A DNA stretch of 50,451 bases, taken from the NCBI GenBank assembly GCA_000320545.1, contig ADNK01002570.1, positions 5,001 through 55,451 on the forward strand, written 5' to 3'. A program made the position numbers and the translations under genes. The stretch comes from Bigelowiella natans CCMP2755. Lineage: Eukaryota > Cercozoa > Chlorarachniophyceae. Under the pieces are notes generated by a model. It made no database searches and was not told where the DNA came from. It saw nothing but the letters and a program-made list of their open reading frames with translations. Positions 15,117 to 26,800 of this stretch are shown one piece after another. Positions within the stretch are counted from its first letter, which is position 1; every line of letters begins with the position of its first letter.

Positions 15117-16151
15117 ATGGAGTGCTTTGAAAATAAATCCTCTCAGGTCGGATTTGTGACCTACCCATCCATAGCTCTGATTGTTGTTCTGTTGGCGGCT
15201 CCAGCGCGTGTTCACTCAGTCTGGAAACATGCAGACTACAATGTACTGAATGTCAAAGAGGATTTTCCCTCTGGAGAAGGCGAGGGGTTCTGGATTAAGC
15301 CGTTTGATGAGGCACGGGAAAATGTGTGGTCCACCAATCTTGGGAGCAACGAAGGCTCTTTTGAAATCACAGATGAAAAGGAGCATCCTGTGCGTGGCCA
15401 GATTCTAATGAATACGAAAACAGAGACTTTATCCCGTCTCGTAGTTACTAAATGGCTGATACCTCCTGAAGTGACTCTTAGCTCCCAAGAGATGGATTCA
15501 CACTACCTTAAGTACGCTAACTTTAGCAGGGGCACCGGTGGTAAATCTACTTCAAGCTCCACCTCGGCGTTTGAAGAGATCCTGATAATCTTAAATGGGC
15601 CCGTTACACTAAATTATGGGACAAAGATGAAAAATATCACCAATATCCTACATCCGGAGATGCGATTTTATCGAGGATTCCCCGAGTTTATGAAGAAGAG
15701 CACTTTACACACCGGAGGTTCGGTGTACTTTCCTTTGAGGGCTCCGGCGTTTGTTCTATCCTCCGCTGAACATGATACAAGCGTACCTGAGAGCGGAAAC
15801 TCAAATTTATTTGCTCGTGTACTTGGAAATGCTCTTTCAAACACGAGACATGAGAAGATGGAGGAAAGCATGACCCTCATGAGCCTCATTTCGGTGCGTT
15901 TTGTCGTTGATAATCACCAAAAGAAAGATGGCTGTCACGAGCTCGTTTCAACAAGAGCGCGAAAATTCATAGATTCTTTGACAGATCAAGTAGTCGTGAA
16001 TGCAGAGACCCCTAGCGTGCCACACCCAGAGGCGGAATCGTTTGTCTCAAAGCGAATCTTTCAGACTCGAACGACCACTCTTAAGCGCCTTCAGTTCCAC
16101 ATCAACCTGTAATATTCTACCACTACAAATTTGATATGTATAATTTTTCTC

Positions 16152-16200
<49 letters not shown>

Positions 16201-16578
16201 CCCTTTCTTTTTCTCTATTTCTTGCTGACTCATATCTGCATGTCTGCATGCATGCATCGTAATGTATTTTACATGTAGATTGTCTTTTTGTTTGGGTTGA
16301 CGTATATCTTTGTTGCCATAATCAGGTACAGCATCGGATCTTCACTCTCCCCACATGCAGACGAAGGGTACGATGGACTTGTTTTCACACTCGGTGGAGT
16401 TCAAGAGCTCTTAACTGAGAAGAGTCACACGAAACTCGGCCAGAGCGTTTTTCTATCACCCATGAATGCGATACATGGATTTCGTTCAATTTGCTGCCAG
16501 AATACGTCTGGAACTATTCACTGGACAATCGAGTTTGAAAGAGGATTTGGGGGCGGATTTCTCTGTGATGAGATTTAG
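15117..16578 (+). CDS. Secreted cupin-fold protein (possible bicupin)
   Basis: Two exons, 15117-16108 and 16326-16578, join in phase 2 (CT/G) across a 217-bp intron. The protein is about 415 residues. It starts with a signal-peptide-like stretch (SIALIVVLLAAPARVHS), so it is probably secreted or lumenal. The second exon reads SPHADEGYDGLVFTLGG, then GQSVFLSPMNAIHGFRS, which fits the two cupin motifs: a metal-site His/Asp cluster, Gly-rich turn and late His. The first exon carries a weaker copy (FEEILIILNGPVTLNYG, then GGSVYFPLRAPAF) lacking clear metal ligands, so only the second cupin would bind metal. NFS and NIT N-glycosylation sites are present. It resembles JmjC/cupin-8 or globulin-type folds in general terms; enzyme activity cannot be assigned. 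The intron holds a CT microsatellite. Confidence 0.65.
16155..16194. repeat. (CT)20 microsatellite in cupin-gene intron
   Basis: Perfect CT run about 40 bp long between the two exons of the cupin-like gene. Confidence 0.95.
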
Positions 16579-17598
16579 GCATCCTACTTAACATTTTTAG
16601 AATGTTTACGTCAATTGCTATGTCACGAATCATTGTTGTTATCTTTAAACCTACAATTTGTGAAAAGATGAAAACGCATAGCAACATCTTGCATCCTATT
16701 GAGCTAAGGAACTAAAAAATTCTTGGAGAAAAAGACTGCCACTTATGCATTGTTTGCTGCATTGACACGTTGCTTGTTACCATCGTCGAAGTCAATCAAA
16801 TAGTAGTTAATGTTTCATGTGAAGATGTGCTCATGTCATGTGCCATCGTAATCCTAGAGTGGCGAACATGAGCACTGCGGTAAAAACATAGCGGCTCGAT
16901 CTGACAACACTCCAGAGTCAGCCATTGCCTCTGAGACAAAATGGTAATTTGGAGCTAATCGAATTCCCCTTGTTCAATGGCACGCACCTATTTGCTAGCA
17001 ATGTCTAGAATGTACCAACGCGATGTCATGCAAATGTTCAATGACTTGAAGCGAACGTGAACTTGGTGTCTAAATGCGTCGCTAGTCGGCTACGGCTAAG
17101 AAACAATTACATGTGGTTCTAGAGTTCAAGAAGCAACCTTGCTTACCGAGATGCCCATCAGTCCAGCATTGGTACATGTGGAGACAAATGGTGCCATTGT
17201 GCAATGTCAACGCAACTGCGAGCATGCGCATGATCCCATCCATCTAGATATCATCACATGCAAACTATACATCATCATGTACATGAAATTTTAGGGTTTT
17301 TGGTATTTGCTTACACATGCTCTACGGATAGGTCATGTCATCCAATGAACTGTTGAAAGTTACTCTTAGATTTTGGTTGAGCAAGGAGTTACATGGAAGC
17401 CTATGGCACACATGTTTGCGAAAGGCACGGCTTTCGCTTTACCTCGCGAGTAATCGAAGAACCAAAACGACTACCATTAAACCATGTTGAACATTTAAAT
17501 AATTTTTTGTAATTTTTTCTGGTTGTGATGTATGACGAGGACATAATAGAATTTAAGATTTCGCCCTTAACTTTGGCTCTGTTCGTCGGCATTTCATC
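16579..17598. other. Intergenic between convergent genes
   Basis: The cupin-like gene ends at 16578 and the Myb gene ends at 17599 on the other strand, so both 3' UTRs lie here. No exon chain is visible. From about 16740 to 17300 the sequence has the CATG/TGCA/GATC-rich vocabulary of the other islands. Confidence 0.5.
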
Positions 17599-18141
17599 TT
17601 ACTCCTTTTGAGTACCATCCTCCTGCAATGACGAGGAATGAGTTCCCACGATGAGGGGGCCGTCGAGATCAAGATAGCTTGCAGCGATGTCTGCTTGGGA
17701 CATCATCGTACTTGGTGGGGCAGGGGCGCTTTCTAACGAGGATTTCGTCTCATTGGGCGCCATTTCACCCGCAGCCTGGGGGTCCCAGGTCATGGAGATG
17801 GAGGTTTCCAACTCTTCTGGCAGATACGTTGAGGACAACTCAGTGGAGCTACTCGGCACATCCCTCGATCGAAAGCGAGTATCGGAAGCAGGCGTGATCG
17901 TAACAGGGGATTTCTGGCCCCTTTCCCTCTTTTTCCTACGGCGCTTGATGTTGCGCCACTTATCCTTAAGGTCGACGCTATTGCGGCCTCGAAGTACGTG
18001 CTTGTACTTGTGCAAAATCTTCAACCAGCGGCCTTCGCCATATTCCTGAACACCGCGTTCCAAGACGACCTCCTCTTCTTCGGTCCAATATGATCTACGT
18101 CGTTTCGTTCGGCGGATGCCACTACGACTACTACTACTACG

Positions 18142-18179
<38 letters not shown>

Positions 18180-19232
18180 CACTACCTGCACTACTCATGA
18201 AGCCGATTCTAGTGCTACCACTACATCTAGTATTACTACTACTGATACTGCTGCTGCTGTGGCTGCTATGAGCAACTGGTAGGGGCTTAGTGTGGCGCAT
18301 TGTTTGCAACTTTTTAGAATGTAAGACGGACTTGTCCTTTGGACTAGAATTCCGGCGTCGTCGGTTCCAGTTCCTATTTCTGATATACTCCAGGTGCAGC
18401 TGATGAGCTGGTATCTTATTGATGGTAGAAGAATGGGAATCTGTAGGTGTTCAAAATAAGCAGTAGGAAGAGGGAAGAAAGCAAGAGTTGCTCAGGATTT
18501 TTGCATTGTTGATTGCTAAGAAAACTGTGCGAGCCTGACTTTACCTGCATCATGCGATTTATCGTCAACTTCACTGGGAAGCAAATATGGAGGAAGAGAT
18601 TCTGCACCCCGAAGATTTGGCCTGAGGGGGCTAGCTACACTTAAAGCACGATCACTCATGGCTTGCTGTGAGTTCATTTGTAAACGCTTATGCTCAGGAA
18701 TGGATCGATATCCCTGCTGTCGAGAGGCCGGTATTTCAAACTTTGACAGTGGATTTCTCATTTTTTGTTGTGATGAAGAGGAGTATGGAGTTTGCTCTCG
18801 GATTGAACAGGTTGAAGATGATTTTGAACCAGCAGCATCGCCCTTGTGAATCGAGCCTTCTCGAGTTACTGTGAGAGCTTTTGGATGAAGAGGATTAGGT
18901 AAACTTATGACTGGCTCCAGCGTTGGTACATTCAGTGTCGATGACGAGGACGTGCTTAGCATTGTGAGAGGCGGTGATGAGAGGGATGAGTTAGACGGAA
19001 CCGTGTTGCTGGTAGCTGACAACATATTCCTCGATATATTTTCAACGAGCGATGTAGCTTCTAGATATGCGGTTTGGAAAAGGGTATCGGTGAGTTGCTG
19101 CGGACTTTGAGAACGGCTGGGTGAGGTGTGGCTTATTTCGAGCATAGGCAGGTCGCTGTCGTAGTGTGAGAGAGAAGTGACATCAAAAGGAACCTCGATG
19201 TCATCGTCTCCCCGTTCGTCTTCTTTCTGCAT
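17599..19232 (-). CDS. Telobox Myb/SANT protein (TRF-like)
   Basis: Two exons, 19232-18545 and 18440-17599, join in phase 1 across a 104-bp intron. The protein is about 510 residues. A single Myb repeat lies in the second exon: RRRSYWTEEEEVVLERGVQE, GRWLKILHKY, then VDLKDKWRNIKRR. VDLKDKWRN is the telobox signature of telomere double-strand DNA-binding proteins (TRF1/2, Taz1 and plant TRFL types), so a telomeric or TTAGGG-like site role is likely. The N-terminal 230 residues are Ser-rich and disordered, with acidic patches; no TRFH dimerisation domain is evident. About 120 Ser/Thr/Pro-rich residues follow the Myb repeat, whereas TRF proteins end just after it. A Ser run before the Myb repeat is encoded by a TAC/ACT microsatellite. 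A further 5' exon near 19250 is possible. Confidence 0.8.
18121..18177. repeat. Coding trinucleotide repeat (poly-Ser)
   Basis: An ACT/TAC-type trinucleotide array on the plus strand. Read as minus-strand AGT codons, it encodes a Ser run just before the Myb domain of the telobox protein. It is one of the few microsatellites in the window that is clearly translated. Confidence 0.85.
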
Positions 19233-20153
19233 GCACGAACTGTGACGCCTCCTGCGAGAAATACATGTATTGATTCCACATCACGTTAGTCCTGTAATTC
19301 AAAACTCGAAATGATCCCAGACTAAGTCGGGGACTTCATAAATGTAGAGTTAAGTTTTATCGAAATGCCAGAGGAAAAACAGGGAGAAAGTGAATCGATT
19401 CGCCATGGCTCGAGCGAGCACGAGCAGGTGCATGATGCCTGCTCCAAAACATGAATCACTCATAATTGCGCGGAACGTACCAGCAGGAAGGGTTGTGGCA
19501 CAGTCCCAAGCTGCCGAGGAGAAAGGTTTTTCCGCTACTACATGCCCAATTGTACTATCTTCTGTGAACTAAGCTTGTGGGAGCATTTCGGGTCGCACTC
19601 CCTTTTCAGCTTATCTCTTATGCGTTTCGGTGTTCGAAAATTCGTCTCGAAAGGTCATTTTTGGCAGTTCTAGCTGGGGAAATTATACAAAAAGAAGAGA
19701 GGCACGCGTTTGCTGCGAATCTTTATAATTGTTCCTGCTTCTTTTGATATTTTTCAATACCATGTGTGAGGCAAAGGGCGGAAAGTGCAACGCGGGTTAG
19801 TTTTTGAATATTAGCTCAACAATGCAAGTCGTCAATGCAAAACAAAGGGATATTCCTTATCAGATCTCCCAACAAGGTACTCCAGGCATTCTCATTGGCT
19901 CACGGCAAAAGCACTGAGAAAGTTCTCCTGAAAATTAGAGGGAAGCTCTCTCAAACGACAACATGATTGATCGGTTTTATCCTACATGTCCGCCTAGAAA
20001 GCGAGCGTCCGAAAAGTGAGAGTCAACACGCCATCTCGTGTGAGAGTCACCGATAGCGCGAATTTGATCTATCAAAGTTCTCCCATGCAAAAATTGTCCA
20101 TCAAGCAGTGATTTGGGAATTGAGTTGTAGATCTAGATCTAGGGCACCTGTGA
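19233..20153. promoter_or_regulatory. Divergent intergenic region between two SANT-type genes
   Basis: About 920 bp separate the starts of the minus-strand telobox gene and the plus-strand SANT gene, so this stretch should hold both promoters and 5' UTRs. No TATA box or other defined element stands out. A possible acceptor near 19255 (TTTCTCGCAG on the minus strand) hints at a 5' UTR intron. Confidence 0.4.
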
Positions 20154-22076
20154 ATGGCATTATTTACTCCAGGAGCACAAGTCGCTCGGGAGAAATCAAC
20201 TAAGCGTCCCTCGTGGACTGCCAACGACCAAAGCACGCTTCTTCTTAAATTGAAAAAAGGGAAGGACGCTGTGAGTAAATCCCCTCAATTATAGGTAATA
20301 ACTTTGCCCAAATTCCCAAGTCAATATTTCCTGACGGAGTTCCCTCCCCCAGTACGTGTATGAAGAAAGTATTCGAACTTCACGAAAATACCTTGGTTGT
20401 TCCTCTTCAAGTATAATTGAAGCTGGCCTACTCATCTGGAAGCGAGATTAGGGCTAGATATCTTTACTATTCTTCATGCCTAATTTATAACGTTGATGGT
20501 TTCAACGTTCTTCGTTTTGCTACTTGCGGCGAATCTGGAGGTAGGGGAAGCTTCATATTCTTCTGATGATAGCAAAAACGGACAAGAAAAGGTCAATAGG
20601 AACGGTTTAATCTGTTGGGATAACACGTAATCGATGCAATTCTTCTTAATCTTGAAAGCTTATAACAGAAGAGCACATGCAGTTAAACTTTCTAATCGCG
20701 CGATCATTCTCATTTTACGATCAAACAGATGACGCAGATACCGTTCTCCGATTCACTGATGAAAGAGTTAGAAGATTATGACAAGAAGACTCCGTCGAAG
20801 TATGTTCTTTTGCAGCAATCTTACATCTCATTCGTATCTCGTGAAATAAGATTCGGCATCGAACTTCATGTGTGACTGACGATCCTGATATGTTTATGGT
20901 AAAGCATTCGCAATCCTCTATCTCCTTCTGCCGACAAGGAAAAGAAAATGAGAATTCAGAGGAATATTAAGGTCCAAATCGTTCCATTCACTCGCTCAAG
21001 TCACACCGAAAAACACGGATATGATTCGTTAAGTTTTTATCTCGTGTGGTCAAATATGCAGAAACTAGTACTTGGATTGGAGTCATTACCAATTGAGGAT
21101 GGCCCGCCGCCCATCACGTTCTCTGGCAGAAGACGTTCCAATACGGGTAAACCTGAAGATAAACGACTTAGGGAGCAGGGTGATCCGCCACTTGTCGATC
21201 CGATTTGGAATGAAATTGAGAAGAGCCAGGAAGATACCGAGGAACTACCGAGCAGCAGCGGCAGGAAATCCAAGCTGGGCCATGAAGTACATTCCTATCC
21301 AGTATATGAACTTATATGATAGTCCATGAAGTACATTCCTATCCTGTATATGAACTTATATGCTAGTCCAGTATTCAAATGTTCTGCTTTGTTACAGAAC
21401 AGCGATTCTTCAGGGATGGAGAATCTGTTTGATCTGGTGAAGCAAGACGTTAATAACGAGGAAGAGGTGTCTATTTAGCTCTCCAATATCTCCTGAATAT
21501 CAGTCGCGTCCTCTTCTTCCTCCTATTCCTTGTCGTCGTCCTCCTATTTAAGACTTTTAATGTACATCTATACCTATTTCTTCCAGCACCCCTTTGACTT
21601 GACCTCCCCTGATACTGACGATCTTGAAATAGTCCAAGGTAGTAGCGCGATTCAACACATATTATTACACGTTTGATAATGAATTTTTCATCTTCTGTGA
21701 CGGAGGTTGTGCTTGCTTCGATGTGAAGCTTATTTAGAAGTTGTGCCTACTTTAGGAATATGGAGATATGAGCCTGATTCAAACGTTAAGTACGCTTCTC
21801 TTGGAGGTGACGAAAAAATGAATGAAGAAAGCAATTTAAGATTGTAAAAATTGGAGGAAGTAGAAAAGCAAAAAGCCAAGAGCCACTGGAATATTTACTC
21901 ACCACACACACACACACACACACACATACACATACACAACACATCTGTTTCACTTCCTTCTTTTCCTTCGTTCCGTTCACGTTTGCGTGTATGTGGCTAC
22001 TTTATGATCACTTTGCAACTTACCTTATAAATGCAGTGGGAATTATCGCGCCTTATGTGCGGGGAAGGGAGGTTAG
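20154..22076 (+). CDS. SANT/Myb-like domain protein, unidentified
   Basis: The start ATG at 20154 gives KRPSWTANDQSTLLLKLKKG. After a 20-base intron this continues NNFAQIPKSIFPDGVPSPST and CMKKVFELHE (exon 20295-20410). The tryptophan start, a Leu-rich helix and FP.GVP followed by a final helix are the layout of trihelix/SANT-like DNA-binding domains. Later exons are about 20544-20592, 20730-20799, 20942-21286 (basic, then Pro/Arg-rich), 21400-21468 (DSSGMENLFDLVKQDVNNEE), 21595-21639 (acidic), 21757-21789 (GIWRYEPDSNV) and 22037-22076 with stop TAG. The phases fit between the first two exons and from 20942 onward; the exons at 20.5-20.9 kb are less certain. Predicted nuclear. No named family is assigned. 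Its start lies 921 bp from the divergent telobox gene. Confidence 0.55.
20275..20294 (+). other. Candidate 20-base intron
   Basis: The unspliced frame hits TAG at 20292. Removing the bases from GTAAAT to ATTATAG, exactly 20, restores a frame that continues the SANT-like domain for 38 more codons. A 24-base alternative starting at GTGAGT (20271) leads into another frame, which itself ends at a strong GTACGT donor. Confidence 0.45.
21280..21367. repeat. 44-bp tandem duplication covering a splice donor
   Basis: Copy 1 at 21280-21323 and copy 2 at 21324-21367 differ at two positions. Each contains CCATGAA/GTACAT, so the 5' splice site of the exon ending at 21286 is present twice. Confidence 0.9.
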
Positions 22077-23440
22077 AGGGACGGAGCCGGGGGAGCGATT
22101 AGGTTAATCCTTAATGATGATGAGGATGAAAGATGATGATATTAATGATTATGGTGCTAAAATTTATGATCGACAAGTTTTTCGCTCCCCCCTCCCTCCC
22201 GTTCCTCCCCGGTCAAGCATGTGAGTTCTTGCTATGCATATGGTGTTAGGACTGTACAAAGATCGACGCTCTGGAAAGTTATGGATGAAGGGGTTTAGCT
22301 CTCTCTCTCTCTCCCTCTCTCCCCTTTCCCCTCTCTCCTTTTGGATGCATATCTTTTTGGCATTGTGAATATGTCTTGTTATCGTGGATGAGAGGTAAAT
22401 GACGATTGCGTTGTGCGTCTGTTCGCTCGTCGATGCAGGTATACTCTGAACATGAAGAAAACTATTCCTCAAATCGCTTTGCTATGGCAAAAGGAAGATT
22501 CCGGTATGGTCTAAAAATGAATATACGATGGTAGACATGCATGTGGGTGATGACACATCGATTGAGGTAATAAAGACAATACTTTGGAGTGTAATCTTGT
22601 GCTGTGAACAGGCAAGAAAGTGAGGCGGTTCTGGTGGAAGAGGGTTAATAACTATCAGCATGCATATCAGATGCGCTCTGTCGGAACACACACGGTCAAC
22701 AATTCTACGCTCGACAAACACATGGCCTTAATTACTAACGCACTGCTTTGCTTGGGATGCATCAAATCATTTCACAACTGGTTTCATCCTTCAATGTGAA
22801 GTGTTCCTAAGAAATTTTCGTTGTATGAACAGATACACAATGATACTATTCGCTGAAGCAGGAAATGAAGTAAAAGAAAATCCTAAGTGGTGAAACTGAA
22901 TTATCCAAGCTAGTAAGCTGGTCTTTGCTGCCATTGCTACTAAATTTGTTGCATGTTTGTCGACTTGCACATCGATGCAACATGCGGTGGATGTTTCACA
23001 ATGTAGCTGTTGTGTCCTACTTTGCCGTGTCATGATCACTAGCTGCAACGTTTACAATTGTTCTCCAATGCGTATTCAGTGGAACACGCACGAGAAAATT
23101 GCACGGTTTGATTCCCAGCACGCGGCATGTGTCTAGAGCTAGAGAGTGTCTAGGTGTGTGAGTGTGCAGACGTAACATTCAGGCATGCTGGCATGTACGA
23201 TTGAGGGCACACATCAGCTGCCCACTTCTAGACTTGCGTGAATTGACGTGATGCAGACTTGCATGGGCATTGCCAGCACGTTCACAAGCACTTGGGACTT
23301 GCAGCTTCCACCTGGACATGAATGAATGAACCACAGCAGAGCAGTTCCAATGCTTGATTCGAAATGATTGTGCCGATGAAAGTGCAAAGTTGCACCACAC
23401 AACTTTGCACGTCACGAAATCGTGTGCGTGCATGTTGTGC
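22077..23440. other. Intergenic left of the retrotransposon
   Basis: No exon chain is seen. It includes GAT-type repeats near 22115-22145 and a CT run near 22300-22340. From about 22730 on it takes the CATG/TGCA-rich vocabulary, which resumes beyond the retrotransposon at 29165, so the element landed inside one such island. Confidence 0.5.
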
Positions 23441-23444
23441 TGTG
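23441..23444. repeat. Target site duplication, left copy (TGTG)
   Basis: TGTG directly precedes the first base of the 5' LTR and recurs right after the 3' LTR. A 4-bp duplication is in the range made by LTR-element integrases (4-6 bp). Confidence 0.75.
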
Positions 23445-23770
23445 TGTAGCGCGTACCACTACGCGGGCACAAGTCACGTGCGACAACAAAGGGGTTGTCG
23501 CGGATATAGAATATAGATAACGTAGATATTAATACAGCATAGGCACGTGGGTTCCGGCGGGACTCATGGCAGCACACCGGAAGTGTGCTGCCCCACGTGC
23601 GGCGGCATTCGCGAAAGCTTCGCGAATGATTACGCAGTGCACGATTTAATAAAAATATAATCTTTAATAAAAATAAACACAACTCTTCAAAAGGAAGCAA
23701 ACGTGCCTTTCCCCCCCCCTGCCTACTTGTGCACGTAGCGCCTCGGCCTGTGAACACCTTACGCGCAACA
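23445..23770 (+). repeat. 5' LTR (326 bp)
   Basis: Begins TGTAGCGCGTACC and ends ACGCGCAACA. It matches the 3' LTR over its whole length by eye. It includes an AT-rich ATTTAATAAAAATATAATC block near 23643-23662 that could serve as TATA or polyadenylation signal, and a poly-C stretch at 23711-23719. Confidence 0.95.
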
Positions 23771-23809
23771 ACCTTTGGCTTCCACACACGGGAAACGATT
23801 TGACTAACA

Positions 23810-26800
23810 ATGTCACAGCAGCTAGAAGAACAGCAGGACTTTGGCTCGCAGGCCGTGCAAGGGCACGAGCAGAAACAGGAAAGGAAGGGCGATACGGACG
23901 CTAAGGAAGGAGGAGGAACACCTCCACAGGCACCGCCGGGACCAGCACCCGGGATTAAGAAAGCAGATGCAGCAGCAGAGGCACTGGAGAACTTCTACGA
24001 GGCGGACGACGAGGACGTGGCCGCCGAAAGCAAGAAGGTCGTAATGGCATTACGAGCCTTGCGACCCAGGGCGAGCAACTACGCCAAACTGAAAGTATCG
24101 ATAGAATACAAGTATCAGACACATGATGTTTGGGCAGCTATCATGCAGGACATCATGGATTACGAAGCAGACTTACCTCCAGAGTGGGCAGCTTTGTTTA
24201 GGAACGACGGGGGTCTGGGCGCCTCGCGGGGGACGACCCAGAGCACCGTCAAGCAGCAGCAGCCGGTACAGCGGAACACCCAGTTCATGTCTGTTAAAAC
24301 AGCACCGGTTATGATAACGAAATACAACGGGAAAAGAGGTGAGGCAAGGAGGTGGTGGAAGAACGCTAGGAGTATACTCTGCGACTTTACCCCTAACCCC
24401 ACCGAAAACGACAAGCTCAAATGGCTAGCTATAATAAAGCAAGCCATGGACCTTTACGAGACAGGCAGGACCCGGATCAGGCAGCTAGAGAAAATACACA
24501 CTACAGTTAGTGGGCTACGAGACGTTGAGGCGATAATGAAGGCTTTTGTAAATGAACAGGATGCTAACTCCCTACCCCAGGCTATTAGAAAATACAGAGC
24601 AATGATGCAGCATGAGAGAGAACCTGTTAGAGACTTTGCCACGCGCTTCCAGGATATGATCGACGAACTACATGATTTTAATTACAACACAGGTGATGAT
24701 CAGGCAAGGTTTGAAGAGTTCAAGTTAAAGATAAAGGAATCCACTTACGTTACGGAGAAAGGCTACACCACGATGGAGGCAGCAGTGCAGGCTATATCCC
24801 TACGCGAGCAGGAGCAGGACCGCAAGTTTACCAGCCCTAAGGTACCTGGCATAGGAAACATTAACGCTATTAAGCCGCAGCGAGACTGGTACAAGGACAG
24901 GGAAGGTAACCGACGTTGCGGATACTGCTCACGTAAAGGGAAACACACCGCTAAAGACTGCAGAGACAGGAAAGAAGGACGACCCAGGATGACGATCAGG
25001 CAGCTCAACGAACACTACGAGAAGTTAAAGAGAAAGAAAGGCAGAGGACAAGGATATAACAACAGCAAATGGCAAGGCAGCAACAACGGGAAGAACAATA
25101 AATATAAGAACAAAAAGCAGAACAGTATCAATGCTATACAGCAGCAGATAAACGGAATATTAGATCACCTTAAGCAGGCGCCGACGAAGACAGCAGTACC
25201 AGCAACGCAGGACCAAGACAAGCCCATGACCCTAGACGACATAAAGAACTTAGGAGTATGCAACATTAATGACGAAGACGCTAACAGGACTATCAAAGTT
25301 GCTATGACCAAGGTTAAAGTTAAAGACAGCTACGGAGACTACAAGAAACTACCTGCCCTTTGGGATAGTGGCAGCATGCCGAAGTCCTTCATAAGCCTAA
25401 GCACAGTAAGAAGGTTAGGACTATTGGATCAAGTGACTAAGAAAGAACGTAAATATGCTCAAGCAGACGGAAGCTCTTCCATGAAGACCGTCGGTGAGCT
25501 AATGCTAAAGCTACAGATACCTGGCAGCGACGCGGAGACCCAAATCAAGACCCGAGTAGCCATGACTTTATCCATGGAACTACTCCTCGGACAGGATGCC
25601 CTAGAAAAATTAGGGGGGATCATATCATTCTACAATCACAAGATATACTTTGCTAAGTTGCCAAAGAAGTCAGGCAGGACCATCAGCCAGAACATGATAC
25701 GGCTTGACGAGTGGACCTCTGAGTCAAGCGTTAATGCGTTAGAGTTTATGGACCTAGCGGACAACAAGCTACCTACACCTACCGAGCTACGGAAGAAGAA
25801 CCCCGGCAAGACCATCCGACAGATAACGGAGCTACTGGACAAGACCCCCCCAGCTGATGATTGGGATATCGACAAAGGCAAAAAGTACATTAATAAAATA
25901 TTAAACGAGAAGTACTCTGACATCACCAAGCCGACGACGAAGCCCTCCAGCAAGCTTACCCCAGTAAAGATCGAGCTAAAGAAGGGATACGAAGAGTGCA
26001 TCATCAATGACCCAGAACATAGGCGACCGGAAGCGGACTGGGAAAAGATAGAGTGGCAGATCAATGAATGGGCAAAGGAAGGGAAGATAGAGCCAAGCAA
26101 CTCACCATGGAACGTGAGACATGTGCTAGCTAAGAAACCTACTTACCCTTTCTTCCGCCTGGCGCACAACTTCATCCGCCACAACCGAGTAATAAAGAGG
26201 ATCCAGACACCTACACCAAGGATAGATGACGTTATTGAACACGTCATAGGATACAAATACTACTCTTCCCTAGATAAAAATGAATCATACATGCAGACAC
26301 CCATCCACAAAACCTCCCGCCCCATTACCGCGTTCTCCAGCAGGCACAGGAAGTGGCACTTCGTCGTATTCCCTTACGGCCTAAGCATATCAGGGGATGC
26401 GTTCAGTAGTCAGAACTACAGGGCATACACACATGATGGGATGGCGTCTGTGTTGTGGGTGTTTGTGTTTGTGTATGTGGATGATGACATAATATGTACC
26501 AACACAGTCGTCGCTCAGATCTTCCTCCTGGAAAATATATTTATTAGGTTTGCACACTTCGGTTTTACTATTAGACTGCAGAAGTGTACATTCCTAGCTA
26601 CAAGAATCAAGTGGTGTGGATATTACCTGGAGCAAGGCCGCATCACCCCAAACCCCGAGAAAGTAGCAGCACTACAGCAAGCCCCTAAACCTAAGAATGC
26701 AAAGGAGTTAAAGTCATTCTTGCAGACTGCAGCTTGGATACTACGTAGGTTCTCCCCTACCTACGCTAGGACTGCAGCTGCTTTTACTACTGCTTACCGG

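Noticed and set aside
23771-23800. Classical tRNA primer-binding site just after the 5' LTR
   Set aside because: The nearest TGG starts six bases inside and its complement does not fit the length and pairing of a tRNA 3' end that I could recognise, so it is not annotated.
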